Assembly: GCA_017545325.1 (NCBI GenBank)
Contig: JAFWOX010000085.1
Span: 1-18,396, forward strand
Reading direction: 5' to 3'
From: Oscillospiraceae bacterium
GTDB taxonomy: Bacteria > Bacillota_A > Clostridia > Oscillospirales > Oscillospiraceae
DNA: 18,396 nucleotides
Shown: positions 1 to 6,143 of the stretch, one piece after another
Numbering within the stretch: the stretch's first letter is position 1
Layout: every line of letters begins with the position of its first letter
Made by a program: the position numbers and the translations under genes
The notes under the pieces: model-generated
Seen by the model: only the letters and a program-made list of their open reading frames with translations
Database searches by the model: none
Told to the model about the DNA's origin: nothing

Positions 1-1
1 C

Positions 2-487
2 GGCTCCTGGCGGCCCACCGTGGCCACCGTCACGGGCCTGGTGGCCAAGGAAGAGGTGGTCAGCACCTTCGGCGTGCTGTACAACTACGACGACGCGGAG
101 GGCGAGGAGGAGCTGGAGGAGAACGGCGATCAGATCTGGGCGAATGTCGCCGCCGATTTCAACGCCTTCTCCGGCGGCCATGGGATGCTGGCGGCCTTCG
201 CCTTCATGCTCTTCAATCTCCTGTGCGCCCCCTGCTTCGCGGCCATGGGCGCCATCAAGCGGGAGATGAACAACGCCAGGTGGACCTGGTTCGCCATCGG
301 CTATATGTGCGTCTTCGCCTACGCCATCGCCCTGATCGTGTATCAGCTGGGGCTGCTCTTCACCGGCGGCGTTCAGATCGTGGGCCTGATCGTGGCCGTG
401 GCCCTGCTGGCCTTCCTGCTGTACATGCTGTTCCGGCCCTATAAGGAGGCGACGCGGCTGACCGCTACGGCTGCGGCGAAGGCTTGA
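2..487 (+). CDS. feoB: Ferrous iron transport protein B, C-terminal part (partial at window start)
   Basis: This is the last ~161 residues of the inner-membrane GTP-dependent Fe(II) transporter FeoB; the 5' part lies before the window. The open frame begins at base 2 with Gly-Ser-Trp-Arg-Pro-Thr, then VATVTGLVAKEEVVSTFGVL, the conserved late segment of FeoB membrane domains. At least three hydrophobic segments follow, one containing the Cys-rich stretch LLCAPCFAAMGAIKRE that resembles the conserved cysteine-bearing helix of FeoB. A GTG at base 20 is in frame but is not a plausible start, because the family match continues upstream of it. The gene ends with TGA, 28 nt before a FeoB-associated microprotein, a usual partner. 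Identity is secure; the GTPase domain cannot be assessed. Confidence 0.93.
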   Translation, partial: GSWRPTVATVTGLVAKEEVVSTFGVLYNYDDAEGEEELEENGDQIWANVAADFNAFSGGHGMLAAFAFMLFNLLCAPCFAAMGAIKREMNNARWTWFAIGYMCVFAYAIALIVYQLGLLFTGGVQIVGLIVAVALLAFLLYMLFRPYKEATRLTATAAAKA

Positions 488-515
488 ACAAAACACAGCT
501 TAGGAGCGTGAAAAT

Positions 516-695
516 ATGAGTACGGTACTGGTATTGCTGGGGGTTTGCCTCCTGGCCGCCGGGGCGGCATTCGTCCTGCGGCGGGACAAGAAGCAGGGCA
601 AATCCAGCTGCGGCGGGAATTGCGCCTCCTCCGGCGCCTGCCATCGCTGCGCGGAAAACGCAAAAAGCAAACAGGCGGGCCAAATCGCATGCTGA
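516..695 (+). CDS. FeoB-associated Cys-rich membrane microprotein
   Basis: This 59-residue protein has one N-terminal membrane helix (about residues 3-21), a basic stretch (LRRDKK), then a cysteine-rich tail with Cys32, Cys36, Cys42, Cys45 and a terminal Cys59 (CGGNCASSGACHRC). This layout is that of the FeoB-associated Cys-rich membrane protein family, encoded directly after feoB in many Firmicutes. The cysteines would face the cytoplasm if the N-terminus is outside; a role in iron handling for FeoB is inferred from the family, not shown. The start is fixed by AGGAG at 502-506, 9 nt upstream of ATG. The upstream gene is feoB, so the two are probably co-transcribed. Confidence 0.85.
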   Translation: MSTVLVLLGVCLLAAGAAFVLRRDKKQGKSSCGGNCASSGACHRCAENAKSKQAGQIAC

Positions 696-704
696 TTTCA
701 TAAG

Positions 705-796
705 CTGCTGGGATAAATCGTGTAAGTATCAAGGGAAGCGCCCATCATACAGCCTTGTTCTTCGAGCCGCTGTTTGGTGGGCGTTTACCCCAGCAG
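705..796 (+). promoter_or_regulatory. Structured intergenic segment before the metal regulator (leader or terminator)
   Basis: A 13-nt arm at 705-717 is the reverse complement of 784-796 with a single mismatch. Inside it, CGCCCA (739-744) pairs with TGGGCG (778-783), and ACAGC (749-753) can pair with GCTGT (769-773). The 3' arm ends one base before the Shine-Dalgarno site of the DtxR-type gene (797-804). It could be a feo-operon terminator, a cis-regulatory leader of the regulator gene, or a protein-binding dyad. I do not recognise a known riboswitch class in it. Confidence 0.45.
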
Positions 797-813
797 AAGG
801 AGGGTGTAGACCT

Positions 814-1200
814 GTGAAGCTCAACCGCTCCGGAGAAGACTATTTAAAGACGATCCTGGTCCTGGAGGAGCAGAATGGCTCCGTCCGCTCCGTGGACGTG
901 GCGGAACGGCTGCACTTCAGCAAGCCCAGCGTCAGCAAGGCCATGAAGCTGCTGCAGGAGGGCGGATATTTGGAAATGGACCCGGAGAAACGCCTTCATC
1001 TGACCAATCTCGGCAAAACAGCTGCGGAATCGGTTTACGAAAAACACGCTGTTTTGGTGGAAGCGCTGCTCGCCATCGGCGTAACGTCGGAGACTGCGGA
1101 AAAGGATGCCTGCGAGATCGAGCACGCCATCAGTGAGGAGGCTTTTCTCCGGATAAAAGCCTTTCTTTCCCGCTGGGGCCGCGCAAGGGATCTGGCATAG
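814..1200 (+). CDS. DtxR/MntR-family metal-dependent transcriptional regulator
   Basis: This 128-residue protein has an N-terminal winged helix (residues ~8-68; SVDVAERLHFSKPSVSKAM is the recognition region) and a metal-binding/dimerisation domain (~70-128). Candidate ligands are Asp9, His78, Cys100, Glu103 and His104, in the motif DACEIEHAIS. A Cys at position 100 matches DtxR (Cys102/Glu105/His106) rather than B. subtilis MntR, which has Glu there; the MntR ligand Glu11 is replaced by Lys12. No SH3-like C-terminal domain is present. The GTG start is supported by AAGGAGGG at 797-804, 9 nt upstream. The ZIP transporter gene starts 3 nt after its stop, so it probably controls that operon and perhaps feo. 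Fe(II) or Mn(II) sensing is inferred. Confidence 0.9.
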   Translation: MKLNRSGEDYLKTILVLEEQNGSVRSVDVAERLHFSKPSVSKAMKLLQEGGYLEMDPEKRLHLTNLGKTAAESVYEKHAVLVEALLAIGVTSETAEKDACEIEHAISEEAFLRIKAFLSRWGRARDLA

Positions 1201-1203
1201 GGG

Positions 1204-1992
1204 ATGATGAGAGTGAGCGCGGCATTCTGGGGGCTCCTGATCCCCTTCCTGGGCACGGCGGCAGGCTCCGCCTGTGTGTTCTTCCTTCGGAAAAGCCTCA
1301 GCGACGCTCTCCGGCGATCCCTCACCGGCTTCGCCGCCGGGGTGATGACAGCCGCCTCCGTCTGGAGTCTGATCGTCCCGGCCATCGAACAATCCTCCGG
1401 CATGGGGCGGTGGGCATTCCTGCCCGCCTTTATCGGCTTCTGGTGCGGCATCCTCTTTCTTCTGCTGCTGGACCGACTGATCCCCCATCTTCATGCGGGG
1501 GCAGAGCAGGCAGAGGGGCCGAAAAGCCGTCTTAAGCGTACCACCATGATGGTGCTGGCCGTGACGCTTCACAACATCCCGGAAGGGATGGCGGTGGGCA
1601 TCGTTTACGCCGGCGTGCGCAGCGGCTCGGCACTGATCACGGCGGGCGGCGCCCTCTCCCTGGCCCTGGGCATTGCCATTCAGAATTTCCCCGAAGGAGC
1701 GATCATCTCTCTTCCCCTCTGCGCGGAGGGCAAAAGCAAGGCTGCTTCTTTCGGGCTGGGCGTCCTCTCCGGAGCGGTGGAGCCGGTTTTCGGGCTGCTG
1801 ACCTTTCTGGCCGCCGGAATCATCGGCCCCGCCATGCCCTATCTTCTCTCCTTCGCGGCAGGAGCCATGCTCTATGTGGTGGTGGAGGAGCTGATCCCGG
1901 AGATGAGCGCCGGGGAACACTCCAATATCGGCACGGTATTCTTCGCCGTGGGCTTCAGCGTCATGATGGCCCTGGATGTCGCCCTGGGATGA
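1204..1992 (+). CDS. ZIP-family divalent metal transporter
   Basis: This is a 262-residue integral membrane protein with about eight hydrophobic segments. It carries the ZIP binuclear metal-site motifs: HNIPEG (residues 123-128) in TM4 and QNFPEG (160-165) in TM5, plus EELIPE (228-233) in a later helix. A His-containing loop (HLHAG, 95-99) lies between TM3 and TM4. ZIP proteins usually move Zn, Fe or Mn into the cytoplasm; the GufA/ZupT-like bacterial branch is the best fit, but the metal cannot be read from sequence. The gene starts 3 nt after the DtxR-type gene, at ATG-ATG with no strong ribosome site of its own, which suggests translational coupling. Placing an importer with an exporter ATPase in one operon is notable. 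Confidence 0.9.
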   Translation: MMRVSAAFWGLLIPFLGTAAGSACVFFLRKSLSDALRRSLTGFAAGVMTAASVWSLIVPAIEQSSGMGRWAFLPAFIGFWCGILFLLLLDRLIPHLHAGAEQAEGPKSRLKRTTMMVLAVTLHNIPEGMAVGIVYAGVRSGSALITAGGALSLALGIAIQNFPEGAIISLPLCAEGKSKAASFGLGVLSGAVEPVFGLLTFLAAGIIGPAMPYLLSFAAGAMLYVVVEELIPEMSAGEHSNIGTVFFAVGFSVMMALDVALG

Positions 1993-2028
1993 ATAAACAA
2001 ATAAACACAACAACAGGAGGAAAAGAAT

Positions 2029-2295
2029 ATGACGACTTACGGAAAAATCGCGCTGTTCGTGGGCGGGACCCTCTTTGGCTCCGCGGGCTTCAAGCTGCTG
2101 TCCAGCAAGGACGCCAAAAAGGCATACGCCCAGGTGACCGCGGCCGCTCTGCGCTGCAAGGACGAGGTCATGCGGAATGTGGAGCTGGTGCAGGAGGGAT
2201 GCAGCGATATCCTGGCCGACGCAAAGGAGATCAACTTAAAGCGGGAAAAGGAAGCCGCACCGGAGATCATCGAAACCGAAGTGAGCAGGCAATGA
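2029..2295 (+). CDS. DUF6110-like small membrane protein upstream of metal ATPase
   Basis: This 88-residue protein has a Gly-rich N-terminal membrane helix (about residues 5-25, FVGGTLFGSAGF) followed by an Ala/Lys/Glu-rich helix and a charged tail (EINLKREKEAAPEIIETE). The segment SSKDAKKAYAQVTAAALR, then a later DILADAKE, is what I recall for DUF6110 proteins of Clostridia. No function is established that I know of. The start is set by AGGAGG at 2015-2020, 8 nt upstream. Its TGA overlaps the ATPase ATG (ATGA), implying coupled translation and a matched dose with the ATPase. The layout (Gly-rich TM, amphipathic helix, ATPase partner) resembles the actinobacterial PacL/DUF1490 scaffold-chaperones; homology is not shown. 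Confidence 0.8.
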   Translation: MTTYGKIALFVGGTLFGSAGFKLLSSKDAKKAYAQVTAAALRCKDEVMRNVELVQEGCSDILADAKEINLKREKEAAPEIIETEVSRQ

Positions 2296-4391
2296 GGTTC
2301 CTTATCCTCCATGAAAGCTCCGGCAGGATGCGTCTCCGGGCCGAGCTTCCGCAGATGACCCTCCGTCAGGCGGACCTGCTGGACGCCTGGCTCCGGGGGC
2401 AGGCGGGCGTGGAGCAGGTGACGGTCCATGAACGCACCTGCGGCGTGACCGTTCTCTATCGGGGAGACCGCAGCGGACTTTGCGCAGCCCTGGCGGGTTT
2501 CAGCTGGGAAAAGGCAGAGCGATCCCTGGGCCCGGAGGAACACAGCAGCCGGGCCATGAACCGGGAATACAAGGAAAAGCTGGTCATGATGGCGGTGCGG
2601 CACTATGCCAGGCGTCTGCTGCTGCCCGCGCCTTTGCGCCACGCCCTGAGTGTATGGCAGGCCATTCCCCGCATCCTCCGGGCCTTGCAGACTGCTGCAA
2701 AAGGCAAGCTCACCGTGGACGTGCTGGACGGAGTGGCCATCGGTGTTTCTCTGCTTACCGGGGACTACGCCACTGCCGGTTCTGTGGGCTTCCTGCTGAA
2801 GCTGGGAGAGACCCTGGACGAATGGACCCACAAGAAATCCGTGGAAGACCTGGCCCGGAGCATGTCGCTCCAGGTGGATCAGGTCTGGCTGCTGGACGAA
2901 GACGGAAACCAGGAAAGTGTGCCCCTGGCACAGGTCTCAACCGGGGACCGGATCATCGTGCATACGGGCCATGTCCTGCCCCTGGACGGGATCCTGGAGT
3001 CGGGGGACGTGATGCTGAACCAGGCCTCCCTCACAGGGGAGAGCGTCCCCGTGGCCAAGCGGCCCGGCGCGGCGGTCTATGCCGGAAGCGTGGTGGAGGA
3101 GGGCAACTGCGTCCTGCGGGTGACCGGCATCAGCGGGGAAAGCCGCTATGACCGGATCGTCCGCATGATCGAGGATTCCCAGCGGCTGAAATCCGGGGTG
3201 GAAAACCGGGCAGGCCGTCTGGCGGACAAGCTGGTACCCTGGTGTCTGGGAGGCAGTCTCCTCACCTGGCTGCTGACGGGAAACACCGCGCGGGCCGTCA
3301 GCGTGCTGATGGTGGACTTTTCCTGTGCTCTGAAGCTCTCCATGCCCCTCAGCGTCCTGTCCGCCATGCGGGAGGCCGGGCGGCACCGGGTCACGGTGAA
3401 GGGCGGCAAATACATGGAGAAGGTCAGTGAGGCGGACACGGTCATCTTCGATAAGACCGGCACCCTCACCCGCGCCTGCCCCACTCTGCGGGAGGTGGTC
3501 AGTTTCCACAGGGAGGACGAGAAGGAGATGCTGCGCTTCGCTGCCTGTCTGGAGGAGCATTTCCCCCATTCCGTGGCAAACGCGGTGGTGCGCGCCGCTC
3601 TGGAGCGGGGCCTGGACCACAGCGAGATGCACAGCGAGGTGGAGTATGTGGTGGCCCACGGCATCGCCACGAAGATCGACGGCAAACGGGCCGCCATCGG
3701 CAGCAGCCACTTCATCTTCGAGGACGAAGGTGCGGTGATCCTGCCGGAGGATCGGGAACGGTTTGAAGCCCTTTCCCCCGCCTGCTCCTGGCTCTATCTC
3801 GCTATTGACGGCATTCTTTCCGCCGCCATCGGCATTTCCGACCCCCTGCGCCCGGAGGCAAAAAGCGCCCTGACCGCCCTCCACGAGGCTGGGATAGGCA
3901 AAACGGTGATGCTCACGGGGGACAGCCGCAGCACCGCCGCAGCCATTGCTTCCCAGCTGGGCATCGACGACTACCGGGCGGAGGTGCTGCCGGAGGACAA
4001 AGCCGACTACATCCGTTCTGAGCAGGCAGCGGGCCGGACGGTGCTCATGATCGGGGACGGCATCAACGACACCCCTGCTCTCTCCCTGGCGGACGTGGGG
4101 ATCGCCGTGGGCTCCGGGGCGGTCATTGCCAGGGAGGTGGCGGATGTGACCATCGCGGCGGAAGACCTGCACGAGCTGGTGTGGCTCAAACGCCTCTCCG
4201 ACGCCCTCATGGGCCGCATTCACCGGAATTATCGCTTTGTCATGGGCTTCAACGGGGCTCTGATCCTGCTGGGGGCTTTCGGGCTCCTGCCCCCTGCTGT
4301 GAGCGCTCTCATGCACAATGCTTCCACGCTGCTGCTCAGCGTGAATTGCCTGACCGACTTGTTGGAGGAAAACGAAGATGAAATACCATAA
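2292..4391 (+). CDS. P1B-type heavy-metal-translocating ATPase with divergent TM metal motif
   Basis: This 699-residue protein has an N-terminal HMA-like domain without CxxC (about 1-75; HESSGRMRLR at 7-16), a first membrane region (~105-172), an actuator domain with TGES (248-251), a second membrane pair (~315-360), phosphorylation motif DKTGT (387-391), a nucleotide-binding domain with EEHFPHS (421-427), TGDS hinge (542-545), GDGIND (588-593) and two C-terminal helices. All catalytic motifs are intact, so the enzyme should be active. In the helix before DKTGT the usual CPC/SPC motif reads F-S-C-A-L-K (Cys345, Lys348), so the metal is unclear. ATG at 2292 overlaps the upstream stop. Upstream in-frame codons to 1989 are not part of the gene, because they overlap the DUF6110-like gene. 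Export of a metal from the cytoplasm is the likely role. Confidence 0.92.
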   Translation: MRFLILHESSGRMRLRAELPQMTLRQADLLDAWLRGQAGVEQVTVHERTCGVTVLYRGDRSGLCAALAGFSWEKAERSLGPEEHSSRAMNREYKEKLVMMAVRHYARRLLLPAPLRHALSVWQAIPRILRALQTAAKGKLTVDVLDGVAIGVSLLTGDYATAGSVGFLLKLGETLDEWTHKKSVEDLARSMSLQVDQVWLLDEDGNQESVPLAQVSTGDRIIVHTGHVLPLDGILESGDVMLNQASLTGESVPVAKRPGAAVYAGSVVEEGNCVLRVTGISGESRYDRIVRMIEDSQRLKSGVENRAGRLADKLVPWCLGGSLLTWLLTGNTARAVSVLMVDFSCALKLSMPLSVLSAMREAGRHRVTVKGGKYMEKVSEADTVIFDKTGTLTRACPTLREVVSFHREDEKEMLRFAACLEEHFPHSVANAVVRAALERGLDHSEMHSEVEYVVAHGIATKIDGKRAAIGSSHFIFEDEGAVILPEDRERFEALSPACSWLYLAIDGILSAAIGISDPLRPEAKSALTALHEAGIGKTVMLTGDSRSTAAAIASQLGIDDYRAEVLPEDKADYIRSEQAAGRTVLMIGDGINDTPALSLADVGIAVGSGAVIAREVADVTIAAEDLHELVWLKRLSDALMGRIHRNYRFVMGFNGALILLGAFGLLPPAVSALMHNASTLLLSVNCLTDLLEENEDEIP

Positions 4392-4458
4392 GTTCTTTGC
4401 CTGGGCCGCTGTGGTCTGCTTCATTCTGGCCATGATCACCGGCTACCGCCGCAAGTGA
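4378..4458 (+). CDS. 26-residue membrane microprotein nested at the ATPase 3' end
   Basis: This short frame encodes MKYHKFFAWAAVVCFILAMI followed by TGYRRK: a basic N-terminus, one hydrophobic helix (about residues 6-21) and a basic C-terminus. GGAGG at 4364-4368 lies 9 nt before the ATG, inside the ATPase coding sequence, and the frame overlaps the ATPase by 14 nt. That is ideal for translational coupling. Similar short 'HK..GY..' peptides are, from memory, found beside clostridial metal ATPases. It may be a small subunit or regulator of the ATPase, in the manner of KdpF-like peptides, but this is inference. Conservation across relatives has not been tested. Confidence 0.6.
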   Translation: MKYHKFFAWAAVVCFILAMITGYRRK

Positions 4459-4488
4459 GCGGTCCTATTCCAAGGGAGGGATACCGGC

Positions 4489-4743
4489 ATGTTCAAAACG
4501 ACATTGAAGATCGAAGGGATGTCCTGCGGCATGTGTGAAGCGCACATCTGCGACACGATCCGCAAGGCCGTCCCCGGCGCGAAAAAGGTCGCGGCATCTC
4601 ACGGGAAGGGCGATGCATCCTTTCTCTCGGAAAACAAGGTCCCGGAGGCGCAGCTGAAGGCCGCCATCGACGCGACGGGGTATACCTGTCTCTCCGTGGA
4701 AACGGCCCCTTATGACAAGAGGGGGCTTTTCAGCCGTAAATGA
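4489..4743 (+). CDS. HMA-domain metallochaperone-like protein
   Basis: This 84-residue soluble protein covers a single heavy-metal-associated ferredoxin-like fold (residues ~2-72). The metal loop is GMSCGMCEAH, with Cys13 and Cys16, His19 and an additional Cys21. The conserved late strand reads TGYTCLSVE, and a short basic tail (YDKRGLFSRK) follows. It belongs to the CopZ/HMA class, which hands soft metal ions to P1B ATPases. Because the neighbouring ATPase lacks its own N-terminal CxxC, this protein may supply that function in trans. GGGAGGG at 4474-4480 is 8 nt from ATG. The gene lies 30 nt after the microprotein and looks like the last gene of the operon. Confidence 0.87.
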   Translation: MFKTTLKIEGMSCGMCEAHICDTIRKAVPGAKKVAASHGKGDASFLSENKVPEAQLKAAIDATGYTCLSVETAPYDKRGLFSRK

Positions 4744-4848
4744 GGAAACGGAGGGATACGAGAGAAAGCCAAAAACAGAAACCCGTACAATTACCCACGT
4801 TCAGGAAGCCATTGAAGCGTCCGACGCAAAAAAGTGAGGAAAAGCGAA

Positions 4849-4889
4849 AAAGGCCCGGCACCACCGCCAAGGATGAATGCCGGGCCTTT
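4849..4889 (+). terminator. Hairpin terminator after the metal operon
   Basis: A perfect 12-bp inverted repeat (AAAGGCCCGGCA at 4849-4860 and TGCCGGGCCTTT at 4878-4889) encloses a 17-nt loop. The plus-strand T-tract is short (TTTCG); on the minus strand the stem is followed by five Ts. It may therefore act in both directions, ending the metal operon and backing up the tRNA terminator. Confidence 0.6.
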
Positions 4890-4990
4890 CGTCTGTTCAA
4901 AGCTGCAATCAAATTTGCAATCACATAGCTTGATAAAAGTTGAAGAAACTTACAGAAACCCAATTCTCGAACGGGGCATTTCAAGCATGG

Positions 4991-5034
4991 AAAAACCCGG
5001 AAACCGTTGAGACTACGGTGTTTCCGGGCTTTTC
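4991..5034 (-). terminator. Rho-independent terminator of tRNA-Arg
   Basis: On the minus strand, just after the tRNA 3' end, CCCGGAAA pairs with TTTCCGGG, extended by CCG/CGG with a small bulge and flanked by A/T tracts. It is followed by TTTTT. The position and U-tract fit a tRNA terminator. Confidence 0.7.
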
Positions 5035-5039
5035 TCATT

Positions 5040-5116
5040 TGGCACGCCATGAGGGATTCGAACCCCCGGCCTTCTGGTCCGTAGCCAGACGCTCTATCCA
5101 GCTGAGCTAATGGCGC
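5040..5116 (-). tRNA. tRNA-Arg (anticodon ACG)
   Basis: Reading the minus strand from 5116, the acceptor stem GCGCCAT pairs with ATGGCGT (one terminal G-U). The D-arm contains AGCTCAGCTGGATAGAGC, the anticodon stem TCTGG/CCAGA holds loop CTACGGA with anticodon ACG, and the T-arm is GGGGGTTCGAATCCCTC. G73 and an encoded CCA (5042-5040) complete the molecule. ACG is read as ICG after A34 deamination and serves CGN arginine codons. It stands alone, with its own promoter and terminator. Confidence 0.96.
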
Positions 5117-5136
5117 TTGTGCTATACAGCCTGTGT

Positions 5137-5165
5137 ATCATAGCACGGTTCGATCCGAAATGCAA
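5137..5165 (-). promoter_or_regulatory. Sigma-A promoter of tRNA-Arg
   Basis: On the minus strand TTGCAT (5165-5160) and TATGAT (5142-5137) are separated by 17 nt, about 20 nt upstream of the mature tRNA 5' end. An imperfect dyad, GTGCTAT (5119-5125) with ATAGCAC (5140-5146), spans the -10 and start region. Confidence 0.7.
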
Positions 5166-5225
5166 GCCCTTTTTCTCAGATTTCCCCGGGGTTTGTCCGC
5201 TCCGCCGCCGGAAGAGGGACAGGCG

Positions 5226-5253
5226 CATTTCCCGCCCCGGAAGCGCATATGGT
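5226..5253 (+). promoter_or_regulatory. Possible sigma-E promoter of the spoIIIA operon
   Basis: CATTT (5226-5230) and CATATGGT (5246-5253), 15 nt apart, loosely match the sigma-E elements (-35 ending in ATATT; -10 CATACAAT). The start site would fall about 25 nt before the spoIIIAA ATG. spoIIIA is a sigma-E operon in Bacillus subtilis; the match here is partial, so this is tentative. Confidence 0.3.
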
Positions 5254-5285
5254 ATACAGAAACCGAGGAAAGGACGGCGACGGAC

Positions 5286-6143
5286 ATGGACACGGAGATC
5301 TTCGACCGGGCGGCCGCCCTGCTGCCGGAGCGGCTGCGGGGGGAGCTTCTTTTCCTGGACCCGGCGCTGCGGGCCGGAACGGAGGAGCTCCGCCTGTACT
5401 GCGGCAGAGGGCTTCGGGCGGTGCTGGAGACGGGGAGCGTCCCCCTCCGGGGCAGCGTAAGCCGGGAGGATCTGGAGTATGTGCTGGAGCGGGCCTCCCG
5501 CTCCAGTCTCCACGCGGTGCAGGAGAGCCTGCGCCAGGGCTATGTCACCGCTCCCGGGGGCTACCGCATCGGCGTATGCGGGGCCGCGGTGATGAAGGAG
5601 GGGGAACCCCGGGGCTTCCGGCAGCTCTCCTCCCTGTGCATCCGCATCCCCCGGCAGGTCGCCTGCGTACCGCCGGAGCTGGCGGAGGACCTGCTGGACA
5701 AGTCCCTGCTCATCCTCTCTCCCCCCGGGGGCGGAAAGACCACCTTCCTCCGGGATCTGGTGCGTCTGGCCTCCGACGGGGGCCGACGGGTCTGCCTGGT
5801 GGACGAGCGGGGGGAACTGGCCGCCCTGGCAGGCGGGGTGCCCCAGTTCGATGTGGGGCGGAACACGGATGTGCTGGAGGGCTGTCCCAAGGCCGCGGGG
5901 GTGGAAATGCTCCTCCGGTCCATGTCCCCCCAGATCATCGCCATGGACGAGCTGGGGGCGGCGGAGGGAGAGGCGGTACGACGGGCGGCGGACAGCGGCG
6001 TTGCGGTATGGGCCAGCCTTCACTGCGCCTCGCCGGAGGAGCTGGCCCGGAAGCCCTTTCCCCGGCAGGTATTCCGGCGGGGCGTGCTCATCCGCCGGGA
6101 GGGCGGCAGACGGATCTATCGGGAGGTGGATATCCCATGGTAA
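5286..6143 (+). CDS. spoIIIAA: Stage III sporulation protein AA (secretion ATPase)
   Basis: This 285-residue protein is the cytoplasmic (mother-cell) ATPase of the SpoIIIA-SpoIIQ channel, related to type II/IV secretion ATPases. The Walker A motif is SPPGGGKTT (145-153), followed by LVDERGE (171-177) and the Walker B-like IIAMDE (217-222). The N-terminal ~130 residues carry the RQGYVTAPGGYRIGVCG segment typical of SpoIIIAA. The ATG at 5286 is chosen for GAGGAAAGG at 5265-5273 and family length (about 300 residues); longer in-frame extensions to 5133 would include unrelated sequence. The stop overlaps spoIIIAB by 7 nt, beginning an eight-gene operon. Confidence 0.95.
   Translation: MDTEIFDRAAALLPERLRGELLFLDPALRAGTEELRLYCGRGLRAVLETGSVPLRGSVSREDLEYVLERASRSSLHAVQESLRQGYVTAPGGYRIGVCGAAVMKEGEPRGFRQLSSLCIRIPRQVACVPPELAEDLLDKSLLILSPPGGGKTTFLRDLVRLASDGGRRVCLVDERGELAALAGGVPQFDVGRNTDVLEGCPKAAGVEMLLRSMSPQIIAMDELGAAEGEAVRRAADSGVAVWASLHCASPEELARKPFPRQVFRRGVLIRREGGRRIYREVDIPW

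Larger units (their letters stand above)
4744..5039. other. Intergenic region without a supported gene
   Basis: About 300 nt of lower-GC sequence lie between the HMA gene and the tRNA. They hold two GC-rich hairpins (annotated separately) and a 7-nt direct repeat, GCAATCA, separated by AATTT around 4905-4923. A 62-codon Lys/Arg-rich frame starting at 4740 runs through the first hairpin and has no recognisable domain, so it is not called. Confidence 0.6.

Noticed and set aside
705..796. Assignment of the leader to a known Mn, Ni/Co or other riboswitch
   Set aside because: I could not match conserved core sequences of those classes as I recall them; only the general fold is supported.
844..2013. 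389-residue minus-strand frame opposite the regulator and ZIP genes
   Set aside because: It is antisense to two clear genes; its His/Gly/Gln-rich translation is typical of shadow frames in GC-rich DNA.
1989..2291. In-frame 5' extension of the P1B ATPase (to an 800-residue frame)
   Set aside because: It overlaps the DUF6110-like gene, its translation is low-complexity and unlike any ATPase N-terminus, and the ATGA junction at 2292 gives a family-like start.
2937..4439. 500-residue minus-strand frame opposite the ATPase
   Set aside because: It mirrors the ATPase coding strand, with low-complexity content and no domain.
4905..4923. GCAATCA direct repeat as a possible CRISPR or attachment site
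   Set aside because: Only two 7-nt copies, no further units, no integrase, and no duplicate of the tRNA 3' end nearby.
4740..4928. 62-residue Lys/Arg-rich frame after the HMA gene
   Set aside because: It has no recognisable domain and runs through a perfect 12-bp hairpin; composition reflects the A-rich intergenic DNA.
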